Shown: positions 1-6,983 of the stretch, one piece after another
How the letters are laid out: every line of letters starts with the position of its first letter
How positions within the stretch are numbered: position 1 is the stretch's first letter
NCBI GenBank assembly: GCA_964517125.1
Contig: CAZFBD010000008.1
Coordinates: forward strand, 1-64,000
Origin: SHLQ01 sp964517125
GTDB lineage: Bacteria > Actinomycetota > Acidimicrobiia > Acidimicrobiales > SHLQ01
DNA: 64,000 nucleotides
Direction: 5' to 3'
Position numbers and translations under genes: made by a program
Notes under the pieces: model-generated
Seen by the model: the letters and a program-made list of their open reading frames with translations, nothing else
Database searches by the model: none
What the model was told of the DNA's origin: nothing

Positions 1-2603
1 GCAGCCAGCACGGCCACGACGATGTTGGGTGTGTCGATCTCGAAGAACGAGCGCAGCGCTTCGCGGGTATCCGAGCGGCCGAAACCGTCGGTGCCCAGGG
101 CAACGTAGCGGCCGGGAACCCAGCGGGCGATCTGATCGGGAACGGTCTTCATGTAGTCGGTGACCGCAACGATCGGGCCGCCCACCGTGGCCAGCTTGAC
201 CGTGACGTCGGGGTACGACGGTTCGCCGGCCGGGTTGAATCGGTTGGCGCGCTCGGCACTCAATGCGTTCTCGCGCAGCGTCTTGTACGAGGTAGCGCTC
301 CACAGTTCGGCACCCACATCGAAGTGTTCGGCGAGCTCCTGCTGGGCTTCGCGGGCAGCGCCCTGGGAAGAACCCGAGAACAGGATTGCGCTTCGGTGTG
401 TACGTTCGGGCGCATCGGCGAACTGGTACAGACCCGAAAGAATGTCCTCGTCGCTGACGTGGTCGGGACGGGCCGGCATCTCGTAGTTCTCGTTGTAGAT
501 GGTGAGGTAGTAGAAGATGTCCTCGCCAGCTTCGGAACCCTCGCCGTACATGCGGCGCAGGCCTTCCTTGATGATGGCACCAAGTTCGTAGGCGTAGGCC
601 GGGTCGTAGGCCTCGCAGCTGGGAACCGTGGACGCAAGCAGAGGGCTGTGCCCGTCCTGGTGCTGCAGGCCCTCGCCCATGAGCGTGGTGCGGCCGGCCG
701 TGGCGCCCATGAGGAAACCACGAGCACGGGAGTCGGCGGCCGACCAGATGAGGTCGCCCACACGCTGAAACCCAAACATGGAGTAGAAGGTGAAGAACGG
801 CACCATGGGCACGCCGTAGTTGGCGTAACTGGTGGCAGCAGCGATGAACGACGCCAACGCGCCGGCCTCGGTGATGCCCTCTTCCAGGATCTGACCGTCG
901 GTGTCCTCGGAGTACGACAGCAGCAGCTCGTGATCGACGGGCTCGTACAACTGGCCGTGCGGCGCGTAGATCTCGAATTCGCGGAACATGGAGTCCATGC
1001 CGAAGGTACGGGCCTCATCGGGAATGATGGGAACCACACGCTTGCCGAACTTCTCGTCGCGCATCATGGAACGCAGCGTCGCGGTGAAGACCATGGTGGT
1101 CGACACTTCGCGGCCACCCGAGCCCTTGTCGAGGTCATCGAAGATGGACTCGGCCGGAAGCTCCAGCGGGCGGCGGGTGCGGACCATGCGCTTCGGCAGC
1201 GAACCGCCCAGCTGTTGACGCCGCTGCAGCAGGTACTGCATCTCGGGCGAGTCTGGGGCCGGCTTGTAGTAGGGAGGAAGTTCGTCGTCGAGCGAGGACT
1301 CGGGGATCTCGTCCTCGAGATGCAGACGCCCACGCATCTCCAGCATCTGGTCCTTGTTCATCTTCTTCAGCTGGTGCGTGCTGTTGCGAGCTTCGAAGCC
1401 CTGACCCAGCGTCCAGCCCTTGATGGTCTTGGCCAGAATGACCGTGGGCCGATCGGTTTCCTCCACCGCAGCCTTGTAGGCCGCGTGCAGCTTCAGGTAG
1501 TCGTGGCCGCCACGTGGCAGGTTGCGCAGGTCCTCGTCGGACAGGTGCTCCACCAGCTTGCGCAGGCGGGGATCGGGGCCAAAGAAGTGTTCGCGAATGT
1601 AGCTGCCGTCTTCGACCGCGTACCGCTGGAACTCGCCATCGACCACGGTGTTCATCTTGTTGAGCATGACGCCGTCGACGTCGCGGGCCAGCAGCTCGTC
1701 CCACTTGGAACCCCACACGACCTTGATCACGTTCCATCCGGCGCCACGAAAGTTGCCTTCGAGCTCCTGGATGATCTTGGAGTTGCCGCGGACCGGGCCA
1801 TCGAGGCGCTGCAGGTTGCAGTTGATGACCCAGATGAGGTTGCCCAGCCCGGATCGGCCGGCCAACGAGATTGCACCAAGCGTTTCGGGTTCGTCGGTCT
1901 CGCCGTCGCCGAGGAACGCCCAGACCTTGCCCTGCGATGCATCGTCGATGCGACGCTGCGTCATGTAACGGGCGAAACGGGCGTGATAGATCGAGTTGAT
2001 GGGGCCCAGGCCCATGGACACCGTGGGGAACTCCCAGAACTCCGGCATGAGCCGAGGGTGCGGGTAGCTGGACAGGCCATTGCCGCCGATCTCGGTGCGG
2101 AAGTTGTCGAGGTTCTCTTCGCTCAGACGACCTTCGAGGAACGCGCGGGCGTAGATGCCGGGCGCAGCGTGGCCCTGCATGTAGATGTGGTCGCCGGCCA
2201 GCCCGTCGTCCTTGCCCCGCCAGAAATGATTGAAGCCAACCTCGTACAGCGAAGCCGACGACGCGTACGACGACAGATGACCACCGATGCCGTCGGCCTT
2301 CTTGTTGGCCCGCACCACCATGGCGGCAGCGTTCCAGCGGATGAACGCCCGGATACGGCGTTCGATGTGCTCATCGCCGGGAAAGAACGGCTGATCCTCG
2401 GTGGGGATGGTGTTGACGTAGGGAGTCCACACCGACGGGGGAGCGCCGATCTGCATCTCCTGGGACCGCGACATGAGCTTCGACATGAGAAAGCGGGCCC
2501 GCTGTTTGCCCGAACCGGAGGCGACAGCATCGAGCGAGTCGAGCCACTCCTGCGTTTCGTCCGGGTCGATGTCGGGGAGCTGCTGGGAGAAGTTGTCCTG
2601 CAT
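1..2603 (-). CDS. aceE: Pyruvate dehydrogenase E1 component, homodimeric type (3'-truncated)
   Basis: Reading leftward from an ATG at 2603, the frame stays open to the window edge (867 codons). It matches homodimeric AceE, which decarboxylates pyruvate with thiamine diphosphate and passes the acetyl group to lipoyl-E2. The thiamine motif GDGETDEPE lies near residues 232-240 and is followed about 25 residues on by INCNLQRLDGPV. Conserved blocks GGHLSSYASSASLYEVG (about 108-124), GHAAPGIYARAFLEGRL and VPFFTFYSMFGFQRVGD are intact. The last readable part, GTDGFGRSDTREALR, is near the usual C terminus, so roughly 40 residues are probably missing. No clear Shine-Dalgarno precedes the start. It is divergent from rnhA across 89 bp that contain an inverted repeat. 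The lpd, E2 and lipBA genes lie 31 kb away on the other strand. Confidence 0.97.
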   Translation of the reverse strand, partial: MQDNFSQQLPDIDPDETQEWLDSLDAVASGSGKQRARFLMSKLMSRSQEMQIGAPPSVWTPYVNTIPTEDQPFFPGDEHIERRIRAFIRWNAAAMVVRANKKADGIGGHLSSYASSASLYEVGFNHFWRGKDDGLAGDHIYMQGHAAPGIYARAFLEGRLSEENLDNFRTEIGGNGLSSYPHPRLMPEFWEFPTVSMGLGPINSIYHARFARYMTQRRIDDASQGKVWAFLGDGETDEPETLGAISLAGRSGLGNLIWVINCNLQRLDGPVRGNSKIIQELEGNFRGAGWNVIKVVWGSKWDELLARDVDGVMLNKMNTVVDGEFQRYAVEDGSYIREHFFGPDPRLRKLVEHLSDEDLRNLPRGGHDYLKLHAAYKAAVEETDRPTVILAKTIKGWTLGQGFEARNSTHQLKKMNKDQMLEMRGRLHLEDEIPESSLDDELPPYYKPAPDSPEMQYLLQRRQQLGGSLPKRMVRTRRPLELPAESIFDDLDKGSGGREVSTTMVFTATLRSMMRDEKFGKRVVPIIPDEARTFGMDSMFREFEIYAPHGQLYEPVDHELLLSYSEDTDGQILEEGITEAGALASFIAAATSYANYGVPMVPFFTFYSMFGFQRVGDLIWSAADSRARGFLMGATAGRTTLMGEGLQHQDGHSPLLASTVPSCEAYDPAYAYELGAIIKEGLRRMYGEGSEAGEDIFYYLTIYNENYEMPARPDHVSDEDILSGLYQFADAPERTHRSAILFSGSSQGAAREAQQELAEHFDVGAELWSATSYKTLRENALSAERANRFNPAGEPSYPDVTVKLATVGGPIVAVTDYMKTVPDQIARWVPGRYVALGTDGFGRSDTREALRSFFEIDTPNIVVAVLA

Positions 2604-2636
2604 ATGCACTCAGTCTCGCACCAAGTCGGACCATCC

Positions 2637-2656
2637 GAAACTTTTGCCGAAGTTTC
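2637..2656. promoter_or_regulatory. Inverted repeat upstream of aceE, possible operator
   Basis: GAAACTT (2637-2643) and AAGTTTC (2650-2656) are perfect 7-bp arms around the 6-nt spacer TTGCCG. The site sits 34-53 bp upstream of the aceE start, in the 89-bp region shared with rnhA. The position and symmetry suit a dimeric repressor or activator of pyruvate dehydrogenase. The regulator is unknown and no promoter boxes are convincing. Confidence 0.35.
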
Positions 2657-2692
2657 TGAGGTGAAAACTCCTTGAACGGCCATGCTGGGGCG

Positions 2693-3205
2693 GTGAGCGA
2701 CACACTGTTTCCCCTCGATCCCGAACCCATCGACCACGACCCTGACCCGCAGAACCGCACGCAGGTGTACACCGACGGTGCCTGCCAGGGGAATCCCGGG
2801 CCCGGCGGCTGGGGCTGGGCCATCCCCGGCGGTGCCTACGCCTCGGGTGCCGAGAACCCCTCAACCAACCAGCGCATGGAGCTCCAGGCAGTCCTCCACG
2901 CCGTCACCAACCTGGTCGGCCCGCTGGAGATCATCAGCGACTCCACCTATGTCGTGAACTGCTTCAAGGACAAGTGGTGGGCAGGGTGGGAGCGCCGCGG
3001 CTGGAAGAACAGTCAGAAGAAGGACGTCGCCAACCAGGATCTGTGGAAGCCGCTGGTTGCCGCCTACAAAAGCTCCGACGTGACCTTCACCTGGGTGAAG
3101 GGCCACGCCGGAAACGAATGGAATGAAGTTGCCGATCAGCTCGCCGTCGAGGCGGCGGCCGGAAATGGCACGAACGGCGAAGTCCGCACCAACCTGGGAC
3201 GCTAG
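2693..3205 (+). CDS. rnhA: Ribonuclease HI
   Basis: This RNase H cleaves the RNA strand of RNA-DNA hybrids. The carboxylate ligands are visible in order: Asp in YTDGACQGNPGPGG, Glu in QRMELQAVL, Asp in SDSTYVVN, and the last Asp in NEVADQLAV after the conserved WVKGHAGN loop. I chose the GTG at 2693 (VSDTLFPLD), giving 170 aa. A TTG at 2672 would add seven residues. A G-rich stretch at 2686-2690 is a weak ribosome site. The N-terminal 25 residues before the fold are extra compared with E. coli RNase HI. The TAG stop overlaps the convergent DUF427 stop within a shared CTAG. Confidence 0.93.
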   Translation: MSDTLFPLDPEPIDHDPDPQNRTQVYTDGACQGNPGPGGWGWAIPGGAYASGAENPSTNQRMELQAVLHAVTNLVGPLEIISDSTYVVNCFKDKWWAGWERRGWKNSQKKDVANQDLWKPLVAAYKSSDVTFTWVKGHAGNEWNEVADQLAVEAAAGNGTNGEVRTNLGR

Positions 3206-3486
3206 GCGTCGACGGTGATCGCCGGGTAGAAGGCCACCCGGTTGGCGACCTGTTCGGCTCCGTCCTTGGGCACCGGGTAGTACCAGGCGGCGTTCTCTGC
3301 CACCGCACCGTCGACCTCGACCGTGTAGTACGCAGCGTCGCCCTTCCATGGGCAGTGGGTGGTGTGCTCGGTGGTGGTCACCACGCTGGAATCCAGCGAG
3401 TCGAGCGGAAAGTAGGGGTTGCCCTCAACCACGACGATGTCGTCGCTCTGGGCAATCACGCGTCCATTGAATGTTGCTGTAGCCAT
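3202..3486 (-). CDS. DUF427 domain protein
   Basis: This is a 94-residue protein (MATATFNGRVIA...) covering one DUF427 fold, with the characteristic TTTEHTTHCPWKGDAAYYTV, AWYYPVP and VAFYP blocks. The ATG at 3486 is preferred over an upstream ATG at 3501, which adds MVLVH. The molecular function of the family is not established. Its stop overlaps the rnhA stop (CTAG). It lies downstream of the SRPBCC and epimerase genes on the same strand, about 60 bp apart, and may belong to the same transcript. Confidence 0.9.
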   Translation of the reverse strand: MATATFNGRVIAQSDDIVVVEGNPYFPLDSLDSSVVTTTEHTTHCPWKGDAAYYTVEVDGAVAENAAWYYPVPKDGAEQVANRVAFYPAITVDA

Positions 3487-3548
3487 GTGGACCAGAACCA
3501 TCCCATTGCCGTCGGTATTCCGACGGCGCTTGTTTCAGTGAACGACCG

Positions 3549-4022
3549 TCAGTTCTCGACGAGTTCGGCCAGCTTGTCGAGCGTGCGCTGAATGTTGCGC
3601 AGGTGCGTCTGGGGGTAGCCGGCCTTTTCCAGCACAAGCGGCGCCTTCGAGGTGGACCAGTCGAAGGTCTCGGTCACCATCGTGCCGCCCTCGACCTCTT
3701 CGAGCTCGTAACGCCACCGGTGGTGGCCCATGTGCCGCCACGCAAGCAGCCGGGGCTCGTCGAACTCCACGACCGTGTTCTGGATGCGGTACGGCAGCAC
3801 CTTCAGCCGCATGCCCATACCGAACTTGGCGTCGGGAACAAGGCGTTCCGGGTCGCCCTTGCTCACCGAGACCGTTCCGGAGCCATCGATCAGCACGTGG
3901 TTGGCCGGGTTGGCCAACACATCGAAGATCTCCTGCGCCGACGCCCGAATGAAGCGCGAACTGCTGGTTCGGCGCGCCTCCATGTCGACGACGCTTTCGG
4001 GTGCATCCATCGGGGTGCTCAC
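3549..4022 (-). CDS. SRPBCC (START/Bet v1-like) family protein
   Basis: This 157-residue protein has the SRPBCC pattern: an N-terminal strand, the helix ASAQEIFDVLANPANHVLIDGSG, a run of antiparallel strands (MRLKVLPYRIQNTVVEFDEPRLLAWR), and a long C-terminal helix (NIQRTLDKLAELVEN). Members bind hydrophobic ligands in a deep cavity; no catalytic assignment can be made. The GTG start at 4022 overlaps the stop of the upstream epimerase by 4 bp (GTGA), so the two are probably translationally coupled. Confidence 0.85.
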   Translation of the reverse strand: MSTPMDAPESVVDMEARRTSSSRFIRASAQEIFDVLANPANHVLIDGSGTVSVSKGDPERLVPDAKFGMGMRLKVLPYRIQNTVVEFDEPRLLAWRHMGHHRWRYELEEVEGGTMVTETFDWSTSKAPLVLEKAGYPQTHLRNIQRTLDKLAELVEN

Positions 4023-4906
4023 AAGATGTCCTCCAATGCGGACTCGAGAGTTTCGTGGGTGAAGGTGAAGCCCGACTTCTGCAACACGTCGGGAAGAACA
4101 CGTGCGCTGGTGAAGAGCAACGCTTCGGCGAGTTCAGCGCCAAGGCGGATGTTCACCGCGAATCGTGGCGTGGGCAGGAAGGTCGGACGGTTCAGCGCCT
4201 TGCCCAGGGTCGTCGTGAATTCGGCGTTGGTGGTGGGGTTCGGCGCGGTCACGTTGACCGGCCCAGAGATGTTGCCATCGAGAATGTGCAGAATTGCGGC
4301 CACCTGGTCGGTGATCGAGATCCAGCTCCAGTACTGGCTGCCGTCACCGAACTTGCCGCCGATGCCCAGCTTGAAGAACGGCAGCTGCTCTTTGAGCGCT
4401 CCGCCCTTGGTGGACAGCACGATGCCGGTGCGGATGTGCGCCACACGGATGCCGGCATCGCGGGCGGAGTCGGCGGAGTCCTCCCAAGCGGTCACGACTT
4501 CGGAGAGGAAGTCGTTTCCGGGCGTCGAGGACTCGAGGAGAACCTCGTCGCCACGGTTGCCGTAGTACCCAATGGCCGAACCGCTGATGAACACCGACGG
4601 CTTGTTCGTCAGCCCGGCGAGTGCATCGGACAACAATGCGGTGCCCTTGGTGCGGCTTTCCTTGACCTTGCGCTTCTGTTCCGGCGTCCACTTCTTCTCG
4701 CCGATTCCTTCACCGGCCAGGTGCACGACTGCGTCGATGCCTTCGAGCCCCTCGGCGTCGATGGTTCCGGCGTCGATGTCCCACTGGACCTCGTCGGCGC
4801 CGGGGGAACGGCGCACGACCCGGACAACCCGGTCGCCGCGTGCGCGAAGTGCTTCGATGAGCGCCGAACCAATGAGGCCCGATGAGCCGGTGATCGCAAT
4901 GTCCAT
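4019..4906 (-). CDS. TIGR01777-family NAD(P)-dependent epimerase/dehydratase
   Basis: This 295-aa short-chain dehydrogenase-like protein has the nucleotide-binding motif ITGSSGLIGSALIEALRARG at its N terminus. It also carries family landmarks of the YfcH/TIGR01777 group: VVHLAGEGIGEKKWTPEQK, SRTKGTALLSDAL, FISGSAIGYYGNRGDE and RTGIVLSTKGGAL. A C-terminal DUF1731-like section contains LPTPRFAVNIRLGAELAEALL. Substrate is unknown for the family. It is followed with a 4-bp overlap by the SRPBCC gene, a pairing that suggests a common small-molecule or lipid-related role (inference). Confidence 0.9.
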   Translation of the reverse strand: MDIAITGSSGLIGSALIEALRARGDRVVRVVRRSPGADEVQWDIDAGTIDAEGLEGIDAVVHLAGEGIGEKKWTPEQKRKVKESRTKGTALLSDALAGLTNKPSVFISGSAIGYYGNRGDEVLLESSTPGNDFLSEVVTAWEDSADSARDAGIRVAHIRTGIVLSTKGGALKEQLPFFKLGIGGKFGDGSQYWSWISITDQVAAILHILDGNISGPVNVTAPNPTTNAEFTTTLGKALNRPTFLPTPRFAVNIRLGAELAEALLFTSARVLPDVLQKSGFTFTHETLESALEDIL

Positions 4907-4945
4907 GCGTCCACCGTAGCGAGCACGGTGAACGGCAGCAGGTCT

Positions 4946-6217
4946 CTACAACGTGTCGATCTCGCCGTCGCCGTGCAGCACCGACCTGCAGTCGAGCACA
5001 TATGACGAGTGTTCGGCGATGAGGTCCAGGTCGACATCGTCATGATCCACGAGGACGATGACCGCTTCGGCAGAACGCAGCTCGTCGGCATTCAGATCGA
5101 TTTCGACGGTGCCTTCCGGAAGCCGATCATGGTCCACCCACGAGTCAGCCACACGGACGTTTGCGCCAAGGTCGATCAACCGTCGAGCCACATCCGCAGA
5201 CGGAGACTCTCGGGCATCGCCGGTATTTGGCTTGTATGCCATACCGACGAGGACGACGTCGGCACCAGCGAGCGACTCGCGTGAAGCCAGCCCGGCTTGG
5301 AGGCGCCGGACGACATAGTCGGGCATGTGATTGTTCACATCGTTCGCCAGCTCCACGAACCGGAACGTCTTGCCCAATCGTTCCTCCACCGCCCACGACA
5401 GGTACGACGGGTCGACGGGAAGACAATGCCCGCCAACTCCGGGACCGGGCGTGAACTTCATGAATCCGAACGGCTTGGTGGCGGCGGCATCGATGACTTC
5501 CCAGATGTCCACGTCCAGGTCGTGGGCGAACATTGCGAGCTCGTTCACCAACGCAATGTTCACGTGGCGAAACGTGTTTTCGAGGAGCTTGGTCATCTCG
5601 GCTTCACGCGTGCTTCGCACAGGCACGGTCTTGTCCACACACTGGTCATAGAACCATTGCACGTGGGTCAGCGAGGTTGGGCCCACACCAGAGACGACCT
5701 TCGGAGTGTTCACCAGATTCCAGATGGGATTGCCGGGATCGATCCGTTCCGGCGAGTATCCGAGGTGGTAGTCGACATCGGCAACGAATCCGGTCGCAGC
5801 CTGGATGCGGTTCGCAACGAGCTCATCGGTCGTGCCCGGGTACGTCGTGGACTCCAGGATCACGGTCGCGTCAGGTCGAAGGTGCGGGCACAGCAGGTCC
5901 ACCGCACTCTCGATGAAGGACATGTCGGGCTTGCCATCGCGCAGCGGGGTCGGAACCGAAATGACGGCCACGTCGAAGCCAGCCAGATCGCTTCCCTGTG
6001 TCGTGGGATGGAATCGGCCGGTCTCCACCGCCTCGCGAACCACCGCATCGGAGATGTCCTCGATGTGGGAGACGCCCGACCGCAGGCCAGCGACCTTGCG
6101 GTCATCGACGTCGAAACCAATCACGGGAAAGTCCATCTCGACCGCTCGCATGGCCAGCGGGAGCCCCACGTAGCCCTGACCGAGAATGGCAATGAGAGTG
6201 TCGGCGGGATTGCGCAT
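4946..6217 (-). CDS. Nucleotide sugar dehydrogenase (UDP-GlcNAc/ManNAc dehydrogenase-like)
   Basis: This 423-aa protein belongs to the UDP-glucose/GDP-mannose dehydrogenase superfamily, which oxidises the C6 hydroxyl of a nucleotide sugar to a uronic acid in two NAD-dependent steps. The N-terminal Rossmann motif is ILGQGYVGLPLA (about 11-22). The central domain holds LLENTFRHVNIALVNELA. The catalytic cysteine is in PGPGVGGHCLPVDPSYLSW (Cys about 265). The C-terminal domain has GMAYKPNTGDARESPS. The GGHCLPVDP form is more like WbpA/TviB-type enzymes than classic Ugd, so an N-acetylhexosamine substrate is likely. I start at the ATG at 6217 (MRNPADTL); an upstream reading frame is longer but unrelated to the family. 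Confidence 0.92.
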   Translation of the reverse strand: MRNPADTLIAILGQGYVGLPLAMRAVEMDFPVIGFDVDDRKVAGLRSGVSHIEDISDAVVREAVETGRFHPTTQGSDLAGFDVAVISVPTPLRDGKPDMSFIESAVDLLCPHLRPDATVILESTTYPGTTDELVANRIQAATGFVADVDYHLGYSPERIDPGNPIWNLVNTPKVVSGVGPTSLTHVQWFYDQCVDKTVPVRSTREAEMTKLLENTFRHVNIALVNELAMFAHDLDVDIWEVIDAAATKPFGFMKFTPGPGVGGHCLPVDPSYLSWAVEERLGKTFRFVELANDVNNHMPDYVVRRLQAGLASRESLAGADVVLVGMAYKPNTGDARESPSADVARRLIDLGANVRVADSWVDHDRLPEGTVEIDLNADELRSAEAVIVLVDHDDVDLDLIAEHSSYVLDCRSVLHGDGEIDTL

Positions 6218-6290
6218 GTATGTCAATCGGATGTCGAAGCCGGGTCGTGAGCCGTCCGGATCACAAACCTGGGCCCACGGGCACGGTTGC

Positions 6291-6887
6291 TCAGGAGACC
6301 TCGGGCCGGCGACGCTTTCCGACAGCGATGAACGCCGTTCCCGCGGCCACGAGCGCCGCGGCAAAGGCGATCAGCGGGCTCGACTCGCGGCCCGTGAACG
6401 GCAGCGTTGTCGGTGGGTTCACGATCTGGTCCCGAATGGCGTCGATCTCGCCTTCAGGCGTAACCGTGACAACACCACCTGCCGTCAGCTCGATCACCAC
6501 CGACAGGTCAAGGTCTCCGCACCTGGCATGAAACTGATAGAAGCCGGGCTCGAGATCCACCGGCAGCCGGACACCGGCGAACGAGAACGTGCCGTTGCGC
6601 AAGGGATCGGCGCTCGACACCGAACGGGTCACGGCAATGACGCGGCCCGACACGGGAGTGTCAACCACCGGGTCCACGGCAGTCGGAGGAATACCCGGAA
6701 GATACAGAACGACTTCGACGCCACCAGCACAACCGATGCCGTTGAAGTCGGCCACCCCGGGCTCGGTCGGGGTGGTGATGACGAACAGGCCGGACACACC
6801 GCCGTACTGCGCAAGAGCAGGAGTCGAGAGTCCCAGCAGGGAACAGCACACCACAAGCGCGGCGAGGACGAGGCGGAACGACTTCAC
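6291..6887 (-). CDS. Secreted LPXTG-anchored surface protein of unknown function
   Basis: This 198-aa protein begins with a classic signal peptide (MKSFRLVLAALVVCCSLLGL...ALA, cleavage near residue 26). It ends in a complete sortase sorting signal: LPFTG, a hydrophobic segment (PLIAFAAALVAAGTAFIAV) and the basic tail KRRRPEVS. The mature middle of about 130 residues looks beta-rich, with two cysteines (IGCAGG and RCGD), and I do not recognise it. It sits between the nucleotide sugar dehydrogenase and the DUF4012 gene on the same strand, suggesting a cell-wall protein expressed with the polysaccharide genes. No sortase gene is in the window. Confidence 0.85.
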   Translation of the reverse strand: MKSFRLVLAALVVCCSLLGLSTPALAQYGGVSGLFVITTPTEPGVADFNGIGCAGGVEVVLYLPGIPPTAVDPVVDTPVSGRVIAVTRSVSSADPLRNGTFSFAGVRLPVDLEPGFYQFHARCGDLDLSVVIELTAGGVVTVTPEGEIDAIRDQIVNPPTTLPFTGRESSPLIAFAAALVAAGTAFIAVGKRRRPEVS

Positions 6888-6983
6888 CCGAAACCATCGG
6901 AGCCCGTGCAGACCTCATGAGCCGATGGACGGCGATCGGGTCGAATGACTCACTGGCTTCGTGCCGGGCCGATCCGGCCTCGG

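Noticed and set aside
324..2675. Long open frame on the plus strand opposite aceE
   Set aside because: It is antisense to a clearly conserved AceE. High GC at third positions keeps the opposite frame open, and the translation has no family features.
3202..3205. Shared CTAG stops (also at 40403-40406) considered as a special signal
   Set aside because: Overlapping TAG stops of convergent genes are common in compact GC-rich genomes and need no special explanation.
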